The notes: generated by a model from the letters alone, not told the origin. A DNA stretch of 64,000 nucleotides from CAYTBN01 sp964436045 (GCA_964436045.1 CAYTBN010000029.1:23137-87136), one strand, 5' to 3'; shown: positions 1 through 8,427, numbered from the stretch's first letter. Program-made: numbers and translations.

Positions 1-176
1 ACCCGGCCGACCTGCTCCAGCTGGCTGCCGGCCGTCGCCAACGCCCGGTTCGCCACCTGATCCGGGTAGCCGGGGCCCGCGCCGGGATCAGCCGCCCGGT
101 GGATGGCGACCAGCTGGCAGTCGCGCACCACCGCCGCCGCGGGTCGTTCTCCATCGGTGACACCGAGTAACAGCAT
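1..176 (-). CDS. Carbamoyltransferase-like protein, N-terminus only (runs off left edge)
   Basis: Reading from an ATG at 176 toward the left edge gives 58 codons without a stop and with strongly G/C third positions. The start LLLGVTDGERPAAAVVRDCQ followed by LVAIHR resembles the opening strand-turn-strand of NodU/HypF-type carbamoyltransferases (LGxSxGxxxSAAALLRDGxLVAAxEEER), and the later PGYPDQVANRALATAG resembles the helix that follows in that family. Those enzymes transfer a carbamoyl group from carbamoyl phosphate to natural-product or sugar substrates. GGAG sits about six bases before the ATG. The gene reads away from the exported-protein genes to its right and is separated from them by two hairpins. 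Only about a tenth of a normal family member is visible, so the family call rests on N-terminal resemblance alone. Confidence 0.45.
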   Translation of the reverse strand, partial: MLLLGVTDGERPAAAVVRDCQLVAIHRAADPGAGPGYPDQVANRALATAGSQLEQVGR

Positions 177-241
177 GGCTGCTCCGGCTGCTCCAGCAGC
201 AACTGCTCCAACGGCTCACGCTGATCTGCTCGGGGGGGCTC

Positions 242-317
242 GCTTCTGCTGCGGGCGTCCGCCCGCCAGCAGCAAGCGAGCCGACTTGACCTGCAGCGTC
301 CCGCTGCAGGTCAAGTC
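242..317 (-). terminator. Two adjacent hairpins after the PKD-like gene
   Basis: Positions 283-298 and 302-317 form a perfect 16-bp inverted repeat with a 3-nt loop, overlapping the stop codon of the gene ending at 311. A second, bulged inverted repeat follows at 242-257/261-277, also with a TCC loop. There is no T-run after either, so this would be a U-less or processing hairpin rather than a classic Rho-independent terminator. It separates the exported-protein operon from the carbamoyltransferase-like gene. Confidence 0.5.
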
Positions 318-1198
318 TCGTTGTATGGCTCGCCGCCAAGGGCCAGGTGCTGATGGATGGTTCCCACGTCGAGGGCGGTCTGTCCCGGCCACTCGAAGGT
401 CCCCATGAACATCACCTCGCCCTCCTCGAGGGTCGCGCCTGGGTAGGCGTGGATGACCTGGCCGTCGTACCAGATCGAGACCTCCGGGGTGGTGGTCGCG
501 CCGGTATCCCAGTCGTTGTGGTAGGCCACGGCCACCGCGTAGGTGCCGTCAGCCGGCTGGATCATCTGGATCGACTCGGGACCGTAGCCCGTATCCACGT
601 CCGACAGGAAGACCGGATTGTCCAGCCCCTCCATGACCAGGCCCCAGTCCGGGGTCGGGTTGCCGAAATAGCAGTCGTTGACCGTCCAGTAGGTGCTGTT
701 GAGGTCCTGGCCGTTGATCAGGTGCAGATCCAGATCGGTGGTGTCCGCGTCCCAGGTCAGCCGGAACTCCAGCCCCTGGATGTTGACCGCGAAGCCCGTG
801 GCCACCGAGAGATTGGACGAGTCCCCGGCGCTCTCGCCCGCCACCTGCAGGCGCGCCATGTAGGCCCCTGGCGCCTCGGGCGTGACGGTGGTGGTCTCGC
901 CGTGCGGATCTCCGAATCCGTCGCTGGAGCCGATCTCCCAGGAACTCTCGTCGGGCACGTCGTACCAGGTCCAGTCGAAGTCCGACGCCGGCGTGTCCAC
1001 GTTGTCCACGGTGCTCTTGCTGCCGTCGAAGGTGAAGGCGATGGGGAAGGGGATCGCGGCGGTCGCCCGCAGCTCGCCGTCGGTGTCGACGATCCGCGCG
1101 ACGGCGGTGGCCGACGGGACGGTCAGTTCGTACTGGACGCACCCGGATGCCGAGACCAGCAGCACAGCGAACATCAAGGGAAAGACGCGGTGTCGCAT
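311..1198 (-). CDS. PKD-like exported lipoprotein with DUF2135-like domain
   Basis: A 295-residue protein with a lipoprotein signal (hydrophobic stretch, then lipobox SASGC with Cys near residue 20). Residues about 50-135 look like a PKD/Ig-type bead (FTFDGSKST and WTWYDVPDES are PKD-like). Residues about 145-235 resemble a YfaP/DUF2135-like beta domain (LTWDADTTDLDLHLING, then an aromatic-rich stretch). It probably sits on the outer membrane or cell surface; no catalytic motif is visible. The ATG at 1198 directly abuts the TGA of the upstream gene, with AGGAGG inside that gene's end, so the two are translated as an operon. No specific function is recognised. Confidence 0.75.
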   Translation of the reverse strand: MRHRVFPLMFAVLLVSASGCVQYELTVPSATAVARIVDTDGELRATAAIPFPIAFTFDGSKSTVDNVDTPASDFDWTWYDVPDESSWEIGSSDGFGDPHGETTTVTPEAPGAYMARLQVAGESAGDSSNLSVATGFAVNIQGLEFRLTWDADTTDLDLHLINGQDLNSTYWTVNDCYFGNPTPDWGLVMEGLDNPVFLSDVDTGYGPESIQMIQPADGTYAVAVAYHNDWDTGATTTPEVSIWYDGQVIHAYPGATLEEGEVMFMGTFEWPGQTALDVGTIHQHLALGGEPYNET

Positions 1199-2593
1199 TC
1201 AGCCCTCCTGCCGCCCACGGCGGATGCCCAGTAGTACCAGCAGGAACAGTGCCAGCCCTGCGGACCGTCCCGGTCCCGCCCCCCGCAGGTCGCAGTTGCA
1301 GGACTTGCCGTCGCCGGGGCCGTCGACCGGCGCGTTGGCCGAGTAGGTGAAGGTCAGCGGCGGCATCGCCTCGGTGCCGGTCGAGTTGATGGCCTCGATC
1401 AGCACCACCGCTTCGTTCTCGTCACCGCTGTAGGCCGGCAGGTCGCAGCGGAAGCGGGTGCCGCTGTCCTCGAGGTTGCAGTCTGCCTCGACGCCGTCGA
1501 AGAAGACCGCCGTGGCCTCGCCGAAGTTGCCGCCGAACACGTCCACGTCGATGCCGCCCTCCAGCGGACCGATGGGCGGATCGACCTCCACCAGCTCCGG
1601 CGGCATCGTCGACATGTCCTCGTCCGAGAAGGTGTAGCCACCCATCAGGGTGTCGTCCGACGAGTCGGACCAGACCCGCACGTCCACCAGGCCCTCGGCG
1701 TGGGGCGGGGTGACCACCTGCAGCCGCTCGCTGGACAGCATCGTCGTATCGTTGACCTCGGCCCCGTCAAAACTCACGTTGATGTCCGCGGTGAAGTCGT
1801 TGCCGTAGATCACCGTCGTCTGTCCGCCCTCCGTCGGGCCGACCTTGGGTGACAGGAAGCGCAGGCCGATGGGCTGGGCCGGGTGGGGCTCCTTCTCCTC
1901 TTCCTCACGCCACTCGAACGCGTCGAGGAAGACCGCCGAGTCGTAGATCCCGTCGTAGACGTCACCGATGACGAAGCGCAGCGTGAACTGCTCGCTTGGC
2001 ACGGCCGGCGAGATGGTGGTCAGCCAGCCCGTGCCGCCCCCCCGGTATCCGCAGTCGAAACCGGTGCCGGCCAGCAGGGCCTGGTTGGTCACCGTGAACA
2101 ACGCCGTGTTGACGTCGATCACGTTGCCGCCCTGGTCGAACACGATGTTGCCGTTGAAGATCGACGAGCTCTGCATGACCGTGAAGGTGTCGTTGAACTC
2201 GCTGCCGACGTAGTCCGGGTACTCGCGCGAGAGGAAGTAGAAGTTGAACTTGAACGAGTGCATGTTCGCCGGGGCCTGGAGCGTGACCAGGATCGCCACG
2301 CTGTCACCAGCCTCGCCGGCCCCCGGCATGTCGTCGTCCTGGCAGGACGTCAGGTTGGCATGGCGTCCGGTGTAGACCAGGCCCATCGGCGGGTAGGTGG
2401 CGGAGATCACCCCCTGGGCGCTCATGGTCCCCATCATTTCCTCGCTGCCCGGGTTCATCGTCACGTCGACGATGTCGCCCGCCGGGATACCCAGGGACTG
2501 GATCACGTCCCAGGCGGTGGCGTAGGCCAGCGCCTGGGTCGGCAGCCAGAGCGCCACGCAGGTGACGAGCAGGGCGAGGATGGATCGGCGCAT
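1199..2593 (-). CDS. Choice-of-anchor L / IPT-TIG exported protein with MYXO-CTERM-like tail
   Basis: A 464-residue protein with a Sec signal peptide (cleavage after about residue 23, TQALA). Residues about 25-230 fit a choice-of-anchor L domain; the stretch YFLSREYPDYVGSEFNDTF is characteristic. Two IPT/TIG Ig-like beads follow (about 238-325, FLSPKVGPTEGG; about 333-415, EVDPPIGPLEGG). The C-terminus is CNCDLRG, a hydrophobic segment, then RRGRQEG: the Cys/TM/Arg layout of MYXO-CTERM-type sorting signals. It is likely a surface-anchored adhesion or matrix protein. AAGGAC lies just upstream of the ATG. It heads a two-gene operon with the PKD-like lipoprotein (0-nt gap). Confidence 0.8.
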   Translation of the reverse strand: MRRSILALLVTCVALWLPTQALAYATAWDVIQSLGIPAGDIVDVTMNPGSEEMMGTMSAQGVISATYPPMGLVYTGRHANLTSCQDDDMPGAGEAGDSVAILVTLQAPANMHSFKFNFYFLSREYPDYVGSEFNDTFTVMQSSSIFNGNIVFDQGGNVIDVNTALFTVTNQALLAGTGFDCGYRGGGTGWLTTISPAVPSEQFTLRFVIGDVYDGIYDSAVFLDAFEWREEEEKEPHPAQPIGLRFLSPKVGPTEGGQTTVIYGNDFTADINVSFDGAEVNDTTMLSSERLQVVTPPHAEGLVDVRVWSDSSDDTLMGGYTFSDEDMSTMPPELVEVDPPIGPLEGGIDVDVFGGNFGEATAVFFDGVEADCNLEDSGTRFRCDLPAYSGDENEAVVLIEAINSTGTEAMPPLTFTYSANAPVDGPGDGKSCNCDLRGAGPGRSAGLALFLLVLLGIRRGRQEG

Positions 2594-2784
2594 CCCGATG
2601 TCCTTTCACGGGGCCTCCGGCCCCGGCGCGGTCCGGTCCGGACGGCATGCTAGCAGACGGTCCGGAGCCTGAACAGGAATCTGTGCCCCCGTCGTCCAGG
2701 GAGACGTGGTGCTCCCCGGATCCACGCTGAGCGTCAGTGTAGCCGGGCCTTGGCGGCCCACCAAACCCGTGGACGGCGAGCTAG

Positions 2785-2972
2785 CCGCACTATTTTTGGA
2801 AAAAGATGTTGGCGATCCCCGAAACGGAGGGAACACTGAAGTTACAAGCGCAGGGTAATGAAAGCCAAGCGCAAATAATCCGTGTCGGAACCGCTCGGTT
2901 TTTAACCCGCTCCCGCCCCGAGCGGTTCTTCTGGTCGGCTCGTCAACTGGGTGACGAGCCGACCATTTTTTT
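2785..2972 (+). ncRNA. Candidate structured small RNA between divergent-strand genes
   Basis: The stretch 2594-2975 has no convincing gene on either strand. Its right half is locally lower in G+C than the rest of the window and holds nested hairpins: CCGCTCGG (2891-2898) pairing with CCGAGCGG (2918-2925), then a strong Rho-independent terminator at 2933-2972. All point to a plus-strand transcript. An 81-codon ORF starts at 2806 but reads through the terminator and has no family resemblance. I do not recognise a known riboswitch or RNA family. The 5' end is a guess from base composition. Confidence 0.3.
2933..2972 (+). terminator. Rho-independent terminator
   Basis: GGTCGGCTCGTCA (2933-2945) and TGACGAGCCGACC (2952-2964) form a perfect 13-bp stem with a 6-nt loop, followed by A and seven T on the plus strand (2966-2972). 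It ends plus-strand transcription just before the 3' end of the convergent oxidoreductase gene. There is no recognised plus-strand protein gene upstream, so it probably ends a small RNA. Confidence 0.8.
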
Positions 2973-2975
2973 GTT

Positions 2976-4283
2976 CTATCCACCCCGTCCCCCGGGCGCG
3001 AACACGGACTCCATCCGGACCTGCCAGTCATCGATGGCGAACATGTCGTAGGCGTCGGGATGGTGGGCGTGGAGCGCGCGTAGCGCGTCCAGATCGGACC
3101 GCAGCTTGCGTAGCGCCGGGTGGTGGGATGGTGGCAGCTGTCCGCGGCGGGCGCGAATCCGGACGTTGCGGGGAACCAGCGGCCGTCCGTCGATGGCAGC
3201 CGCCCATGCGTCGGGTCCCAGCACACCGGACAGGACCATCGACTCACGGCCCGCGGGTGAGAGTGTCTGGAGCCAGCGACGCTCCAGTTGTCTTCCCGCG
3301 AGAATGCCGCCGACGCAGCGCTGGACGGTGCGGCTGGCATCGAAGAGTGAAGCCGTCGACGGCGGACGCTCGCCGGTCAACGCTGGAACGGACCTGATCA
3401 GGGCGTCGGTGGCCTTCTCGAGGGCGTCGATCTGACAGCCGAGCAGGGTGTCCAGCAGCCCGGCGGCGGCGCCGCAGGCGAGGAGCCCGTCGGCGGCGAG
3501 TCCATCCAGGGGGCGACGGCAGGGCAGCCAACGCAGCTCCGTGGCTGCTGCGGACGCGGCGGCGGAGCCGACCAGGGGCGCCAGCAGCTCCTCGGTCCGG
3601 GAACGAACCGCGCCAGGGCCTGCCGTCACCGCCACCAGAACGGGTCCGCCCGCCCGGGGTGTGCAGCGCCACGCCAGCCCGCCCTGGAGGCCCAGCACCA
3701 GCTGCGCCCGGCCGACCCAGCTGGCCTGGACGCGGTCGGGGGGTGGACTCAGCCGCGCGAACAACACGGGTTCACGGTCCGCTGATGGGACCCGGCCGCC
3801 TGGCAGCCATGGCCCCGGCAGGGCCCCCAGCAGGACCCCGGTTCCGGTGGCGTCGATGGTGAGCGACGCCCGATGTGTCGTCCCGTCTGTCAGTCGCACA
3901 CCGCAGGTCCGCCCCATGGCCCGCACGGGGCCCGAGGCCGGAGCGCACTCGACGAAGCGAACCCCCGCGGCGCGGGCGCGGCTGCGCCAGGCCGCGCGCA
4001 GCCGCGTGTGGTCCACCAATCCGATTCGGGCCGTGGTCTCGACGCGGTGCTCCCCCGCCAGCAGGATGTCGACCGGCAGCGACTCCTCGACCAACACGCT
4101 GGGGGGCAGCGTGCGCGCGCGGACCCGTGGGGCGGGCAGCCAACGAATGGGCTCCGATGCGCGGGGCGTCGCGGTGTAGAGCAATCTGACCGAGGCACCG
4201 CTGCGGGCCAGGCCAGCAGCGATCGCCGTTCCGGCCAGGCCGCCGCCGACCACCTGGATCGTCCGGATCTCGTGCTGAGGCAT
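2976..4283 (-). CDS. FAD-dependent oxidoreductase (monooxygenase/cyclase-like)
   Basis: A 435-residue protein starting MPQHEIRTIQVVGGGLAG. Residues 10-35 are a Rossmann FAD-binding site (VVGGGLAGTAIAAGLA, then SVRLL). The middle stretch SLTIDATGTGVLLG (about 150-165) fits the second dinucleotide contact (xxDATG) of flavin hydroxylases, geranylgeranyl reductases and lycopene cyclases. The substrate cannot be told. The open frame continues upstream to 5063, but that part runs antisense to the next gene and has no N-terminal fold, so I start at 4283; an ATG at 4301 is an alternative. Neither has a strong ribosome binding site. It is transcribed alone and divergently from the coiled-coil gene. 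Confidence 0.7.
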   Translation of the reverse strand: MPQHEIRTIQVVGGGLAGTAIAAGLARSGASVRLLYTATPRASEPIRWLPAPRVRARTLPPSVLVEESLPVDILLAGEHRVETTARIGLVDHTRLRAAWRSRARAAGVRFVECAPASGPVRAMGRTCGVRLTDGTTHRASLTIDATGTGVLLGALPGPWLPGGRVPSADREPVLFARLSPPPDRVQASWVGRAQLVLGLQGGLAWRCTPRAGGPVLVAVTAGPGAVRSRTEELLAPLVGSAAASAAATELRWLPCRRPLDGLAADGLLACGAAAGLLDTLLGCQIDALEKATDALIRSVPALTGERPPSTASLFDASRTVQRCVGGILAGRQLERRWLQTLSPAGRESMVLSGVLGPDAWAAAIDGRPLVPRNVRIRARRGQLPPSHHPALRKLRSDLDALRALHAHHPDAYDMFAIDDWQVRMESVFAPGGRGG

Positions 4284-4389
4284 GGCGCCGCAGGGTAGCA
4301 TAGGGCTCGCGGAAGGCGGTGTTCCTCGGCATGCGTAGCAGGGGGAGGGCGTTCGTGAAATAATCGACAGCGGTCGGCGTAGCCAGTAC

Positions 4390-5676
4390 ATGTCGCCCAG
4401 CAAGACCCTGGCGGGACTCGCGCCCGCGGTCGAACCCATGAGCCTGACGGAGAATCTCAAGCAGCAGATCCAGCGCCAGCCCCTGGGGGTCCAGGTAGCG
4501 CTGACCTCCGGCCTCGGCCTCCTGTTGCTCGGGACCCTCGCCATCTTCGATCCGATCCCGATCGTCGACGAGCTGGTCCTCGGCTGGCTCTTGTTCACGA
4601 GCATCTCGGCCACGTCGGGGACCCTGCAGAAACGGCGGGAGAAGTCGGAGCCGCCCCGGGTGAGCGCCTCGGTGGACGTGCGCGCCCAGCAGGGGACCCC
4701 CGAGGCGGCCGAGGAGGATGGGGCGCTGAGTGCGGCGAAGGCCGAGGTCGGCGCGCTGGAGGGAAAACCCGGGGCCAAGACAGCGGCGGGCGTGGCCGCG
4801 GCCGGAACGGCGGCCGCGGGCGCGGGCCGGCCGGCGCCTCGACGGATCCCGGTCGGGGATGACACCTGGAAGACCTTCGAGTTGCTCCGCAAATGCCGCA
4901 AGTTGGCCCGCAGCCTGGAGGCGGATGGCTTCCCCGACGCGGGCAAGGAGCAATTGATAGCCATCGAGAAGCGAGTGGGAGAGCTCCGACGTCGGTTCAA
5001 GGAGCTGGAGCAGCTGCTACGAACCCGCGAGCTGGATCTGGGGCTGGCCGACCGCGAGATCAAGAAGCTGGACCGGCGGTTGGAGTCGGCCGGCGACGCG
5101 CTGGAGCGTGAGTCCCTGCAGCGCTCGATGGGGCACGCCGTCCATCATCGAGGGCACGTGCTCTCGGTCCTCGATGCACGCAACCGCTACATCCTGCGAT
5201 TGCAGGAACTCTACCACCACGTTCGCCAGCTGCATTCGTCGATGATGGTGATGGACAGCCCGGCCCAGATGGAGCCCGAGGAGCTGATCGAGGAGATCGA
5301 CGCGCTGACGCTGTCGGTCGAGGCGGTGGAACTCGTGCGGCGGGAGGTGCAGTCGACGCTGTCGGTGGGGGCGAAGAAGGTCTCCGAGCCCGAGCCCGAG
5401 CCCGAGCCGGAGCCCGAGTCCGAGCCGGAGCCCGAGCCGGAGCCCGAGCCCGAGTCCGAGCCCGAGTCCGATCCCGATCCCGATCCCGAGCCCGATCCCG
5501 ATCCCGAGGCCGCGGCCGAGATGGACGATCACATCCGCCGCGCCGTCGAGGCCGAGCTCGCCGCGCTCGAGGTCAGGATGGACGCAGATTCGCCGTCGGC
5601 TCCGGCCGAGGAGCCCGCGCGGGAGGAGTCTCGTCCGGATCCGCGCCGGGTGGCCCGCAAGGAACCGCAGGGTTAG
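4390..5676 (+). CDS. Membrane-anchored coiled-coil protein with Glu-Pro repeats
   Basis: A 428-residue protein of unknown function. Residues about 35-75 hold one or two hydrophobic helices (LGLLLLGTLAIFDPIPIVDE). An Ala/Gly/Pro-rich linker follows, then a long charged helical region (about 155-300) rich in heptad-like Leu and Arg/Glu, likely a coiled coil, then 40 residues of Glu-Pro/Asp-Pro repeats (about 333-373) and a short acidic helix. The layout suggests an inner-membrane protein with a rigid periplasmic or cytoplasmic rod and a stiff spacer. The first in-frame ATG is used because the codons that follow look coding; ATG 4438 (MSLTENLK) is also possible. Neither has a clear ribosome binding site. 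Confidence 0.6.
   Translation: MSPSKTLAGLAPAVEPMSLTENLKQQIQRQPLGVQVALTSGLGLLLLGTLAIFDPIPIVDELVLGWLLFTSISATSGTLQKRREKSEPPRVSASVDVRAQQGTPEAAEEDGALSAAKAEVGALEGKPGAKTAAGVAAAGTAAAGAGRPAPRRIPVGDDTWKTFELLRKCRKLARSLEADGFPDAGKEQLIAIEKRVGELRRRFKELEQLLRTRELDLGLADREIKKLDRRLESAGDALERESLQRSMGHAVHHRGHVLSVLDARNRYILRLQELYHHVRQLHSSMMVMDSPAQMEPEELIEEIDALTLSVEAVELVRREVQSTLSVGAKKVSEPEPEPEPEPESEPEPEPEPEPESEPESDPDPDPEPDPDPEAAAEMDDHIRRAVEAELAALEVRMDADSPSAPAEEPAREESRPDPRRVARKEPQG
5386..5508 (+). repeat. GAGCCC-type hexanucleotide tract
   Basis: About 120 bp of degenerate 6-bp repeats (GAGCCC, GAGCCG, GAGTCC, GATCCC) encode alternating Glu/Asp-Pro and Glu-Ser pairs in the coiled-coil protein. Six-base units keep the frame, so length can vary between strains without breaking the gene. 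Confidence 0.85.
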
Positions 5677-5804
5677 ACCTCCGGCAGGAACTCCTCGATG
5701 ATCAGCGCGATGGCCGCCGAGGTCAGCGGCTTTCGCAGTGGCGTGGGACGGTTGCGGCAGAAGTCGACCAGCGCCGGCGGGCTGGGTGAGCGGGTGGTTC
5801 GAAC
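5673..5804 (-). pseudogene. Orphan C-terminal coding remnant
   Basis: After the TGA that ends the next lipoprotein gene (5805), the same minus-strand frame continues for 43 codons to a TAA at 5673-5675. The peptide has an orderly helical end (RPTPLRKPLTSAAIALIIEE, then FLPEV) that looks like a real protein C-terminus. No ATG, GTG or TTG start lies in this stretch, so it is probably the tail of a gene whose body has been lost. The family is not recognised. It ends convergently with the coiled-coil gene, their stop codons overlapping. Confidence 0.3.
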
Positions 5805-6935
5805 TCAGCTGGAGCAGTTGGGCAGATTGGGTTCGGCGACCTCATAGAGCCCGTCCGCGTCCCGCCAGTAACCCTCGGCGCCGTCGAGCACGAACGGGAT
5901 GCAGGTCTGCTGCTCCGGATTACCCGGGCAGGGCTCGCAGGGAACGCCGAGCTTGTCGAGCAGGTCGCAGGTGCTTCCGGCGGCGTAGTTGTCCGGGTCA
6001 TCGGTCAACAGGCCCAGCATCGCGTCCACCTGGAAGCCGTCGACCATGCCGCTGAGGCGGCCGTGGCTGATGGACTGTCCATCCGGCGAGAACTCCGCTT
6101 CCATGCCCAGCTGCATCACCGTCAGCCACTGCTCGCCATCTTCGTCCCACTGCTGCTGTCGCAGCGGGATGTCGACGTCGGTGACCGGCAAGGACAGGTG
6201 GGAGCCGTCCAGCGTCGCTGCGATCTCGCTGGTGATGTCCACCGTGACCTGGCACGAGTCCTGGTCGGCGGACATCTCGTCCATCGGGGCAGCGAGAAGG
6301 TCGACGTCGTCGCCGTCGCCGGCGGTCACCTCCAGCAGGAACGGCGGCATCTCCATCAGGTCCATCAGCGTCTCGATACCCGCCGGCTGGACGAGTTCAC
6401 CGTGGCTCAGCTCCACGTAGTAGGTGGCGTCGGCCGGCAGATCGTCGGTCAGTGGGGTTCCCAGGACGCTGGTGGTGAACGACCAGCTGGCCGAGCAACC
6501 CGATCCATCGAGGGACGCGTGGTAGTCGGTCAACGGCTCCAGATGCAGGCTCGTGTCGTCACCGTAGGGATCGAACGTGAGCGTCAAGCCGTCGTCGGCC
6601 AGTGTCGTTTCGCCGACGATCGTCCCCTGGGGACCGCTCAGCGACAGGTCGCCCCACGCGACGGGTTCGGCGAAGAAGACCTGGACCGGATCCCGGTAGT
6701 AGGCCGTGGGGTCGCCGTCCACCGGAGCCGTGCCAGACACCAGGCAGTTGCCGTCCTCGTCGTCATCGTCGTCGTCGGCCGCGTCGTCGTCGTCGCCGGC
6801 CATGTCGTCGTCGTCCCAGCTGCCGGGCTCGTTTCCCCGGTCCTCGCTCGCGGCGAGGTCCGAGGCCGCGCAACCCGCCCCCACCAGGGGCAGCGCCAGA
6901 AGCGCCAGGCAGGTCTTCAACCACAGCGAGCGCAT
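5805..6935 (-). CDS. Asp-rich linker lipoprotein with SbsA/Big_5-like Ig domain
   Basis: A 376-residue lipoprotein: signal and lipobox VGAGC (Cys about 22), then a low-complexity Asp linker (about 40-60), then an Ig-like bead with the Big_5/SbsA pattern (PVQVFFAEPV, then GLTLTFDPYGDDTSLHLEPL and YHASLDG). The C-terminal two thirds form an unrecognised domain ending in a Cys-rich motif (CDLLDKLGVPCEPCPGNPEQ). The same layout and Cys motif occur in the next gene upstream, so the two are paralogues. It probably sits on the outer membrane surface. AAGGAG precedes the ATG at 6935. No catalytic residues are evident. Confidence 0.7.
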   Translation of the reverse strand: MRSLWLKTCLALLALPLVGAGCAASDLAASEDRGNEPGSWDDDDMAGDDDDAADDDDDDEDGNCLVSGTAPVDGDPTAYYRDPVQVFFAEPVAWGDLSLSGPQGTIVGETTLADDGLTLTFDPYGDDTSLHLEPLTDYHASLDGSGCSASWSFTTSVLGTPLTDDLPADATYYVELSHGELVQPAGIETLMDLMEMPPFLLEVTAGDGDDVDLLAAPMDEMSADQDSCQVTVDITSEIAATLDGSHLSLPVTDVDIPLRQQQWDEDGEQWLTVMQLGMEAEFSPDGQSISHGRLSGMVDGFQVDAMLGLLTDDPDNYAAGSTCDLLDKLGVPCEPCPGNPEQQTCIPFVLDGAEGYWRDADGLYEVAEPNLPNCSS

Positions 6936-7015
6936 GGTCGCACTCCTTCCGTTCCTCCGACCCGCCGATGCTGCAGGTTCCGCGCCAGCGCGGAGGTGAA
7001 GAAGGTGCCCTCGGG

Positions 7016-7050
7016 AAAAAAAGCCGCCCCGGACGATGCCCGGGGCGGCT
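7016..7050 (-). terminator. Rho-independent terminator after the 7102 lipoprotein gene
   Basis: On the minus strand an 11-bp GC stem (7040-7050 with 7022-7032, 7-nt loop) is followed by seven U (7016-7022). It lies about 50 nt beyond the stop of the 7102-8196 gene and separates it from the paralogous gene downstream. Confidence 0.9.
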
Positions 7051-7101
7051 CACTCTCACGTCACGTGGCGGTCGGTCTGGGACCGTTCCGCCGCGGCTCG
7101 A

Positions 7102-8196
7102 CTACTCGGCGCAGGAAGGCCAACCCGCGATGTCATCCGCCGACACCTCCTGCAGGGTGGTGAACTCCTCAGCCGTCTCCGGGTGGTAGGCCAGCACGGA
7201 CACTACCTCGCTGACGATGCCGTATGCGCTGACGGTCAGGCAGTAGGGGCCGGAGCCGTCCGGGCAATCCTCGCACACGATGCCGAGGCTACCCAGCAGG
7301 TCGCAAGCCGCGCCCTCTTCCGCGCCCGGATCGATCAGGTCGTCGAGCACGCGGGTGTCCATCTGACCGTCGAAGGTGCCGCCGACCATCGCCGCGCCGT
7401 CGGGGGTGAAGGCTCCGCCGATCATCAGGTCGATGATGGTGGCCTCGTAGGTCTCGATGGCGATGTTGAAGTCGGTCGGGCCGATCTGCATGTAGGGATC
7501 GTCGAAGGTGCCACCGGGGAACTCGAGGGTCTCGGTGCACATGTCCTGGACGTAGTCGTTGCCGTCCTTGTCGACGATGCCGCCGTAGACCTCGATGCTG
7601 CCGGCGCCGGCGTCGATGTCGGCCACGTGGAAGATCACGTAGACATCGGCGATGTACTGGCTCAGCAGGCTGCCCACGCCCGGAGGCTCGGTGAAGGTCG
7701 CCGAACCCAGGTCGAGGAAGTAGTCGCCGCCCTCGATGGCGCCGGTGTCCGTGCCCGTCCCGACCTCGGAGGTCGCGAAGTTGAGCATGACGTCGTCGTG
7801 GCCGTCCCAGCTGATGGTCGCCGTGAAGTCGGTCGACGGCGCCAGGTCGCTGTCCGGATCGAAGGTCAGGATGGTGGCATTGTCGTTCATCGAGTTGGCA
7901 CCCGAGACCGCACCGCCACTGCCGTCGGCCAGGGCCACACCCGCACCGGCCACCTCATCGGTGAACTCGATGATGATGTTGCCCTTGTAGTAGAAGTCCG
8001 AGTCACCTTCCTGGGGGTCGGTGCTCTTGATCTCCGCCATGTCGTCGTCGTCGTCGTCGTCGTCGGTGGCGTCGTCATCGTCGCCAGTCGCGTCGTCGTC
8101 GTCGTCGTCTCCCGAAGGACAGCCTGTGAACATGGCCAATGACAGGCCCATCAGACCGACCAACAGAAGGAGCCAAAGGTTTTTCGTTGTATGCAT
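7102..8196 (-). CDS. Asp-rich linker lipoprotein, paralogue of the downstream gene
   Basis: A 364-residue lipoprotein: signal peptide with lipobox FTGC (Cys about 26), then about 30 residues dominated by Asp, then a Big_5-type Ig bead (IIIEFTDEVAGAGV, then ATILTFDPDSDLAPSTDFTA) and a larger unrecognised domain. The Cys motif CDLLGSLGIVCEDCPDGSGP mirrors the one in the neighbouring 5805 gene, marking a tandem duplication that has since diverged. Its own terminator follows, so the two are not one transcription unit. GAGG lies before the ATG. It starts divergently from pgeF across a 231-nt gap. The role is unknown; a surface or structural role is likely. Confidence 0.7.
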   Translation of the reverse strand: MHTTKNLWLLLLVGLMGLSLAMFTGCPSGDDDDDDATGDDDDATDDDDDDDDMAEIKSTDPQEGDSDFYYKGNIIIEFTDEVAGAGVALADGSGGAVSGANSMNDNATILTFDPDSDLAPSTDFTATISWDGHDDVMLNFATSEVGTGTDTGAIEGGDYFLDLGSATFTEPPGVGSLLSQYIADVYVIFHVADIDAGAGSIEVYGGIVDKDGNDYVQDMCTETLEFPGGTFDDPYMQIGPTDFNIAIETYEATIIDLMIGGAFTPDGAAMVGGTFDGQMDTRVLDDLIDPGAEEGAACDLLGSLGIVCEDCPDGSGPYCLTVSAYGIVSEVVSVLAYHPETAEEFTTLQEVSADDIAGWPSCAE

Positions 8197-8427
8197 ACCT
8201 AACCTCTCTCCGCTGTGGAGGCCCGTCCGAGCCCCTGCGTTCTTGCCCCGTTTCTTGAGTTATCTAGCCCAGTTGCGCGGGATTGCCCCTGCCCGCGCCG
8301 GGTCGGACGATATCCAATCGACCCTTCCCTGTCAATTTGGGTTTTCATTATGCTGATCGCCATTTTCCCGGTTGCGGGCGAAGTTCTGCCCGAATTGGTA
8401 GGCTCGACGAACTGGAGGTGGTCCCCG

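Noticed and set aside
1..60. Plus-strand frame ending TGA at 58-60 with perfect G/C third positions
   Set aside because: The opposite strand has an equally G/C-biased frame that is longer, starts with an ATG and ribosome binding site and resembles a carbamoyltransferase N-terminus.
2830..2930. Cyclic-di-GMP (GEMM-I) riboswitch
   Set aside because: A few bases around CGCAGGGTAA look similar, but the conserved tetraloop stem and receptor do not line up, and no plus-strand gene follows.
4284..5063. N-terminal extension of the FAD oxidoreductase frame to 5063
   Set aside because: It is antisense to the coiled-coil gene, low in protein-like character, and the Rossmann motif begins right after ATG 4283.
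5805..5807. TGA after the 5805 lipoprotein as a second selenocysteine codon
   Set aside because: The protein is already complete and Cys-rich, the sequence after TGA is unrelated to it, and I see no SECIS-like hairpin at the right distance.
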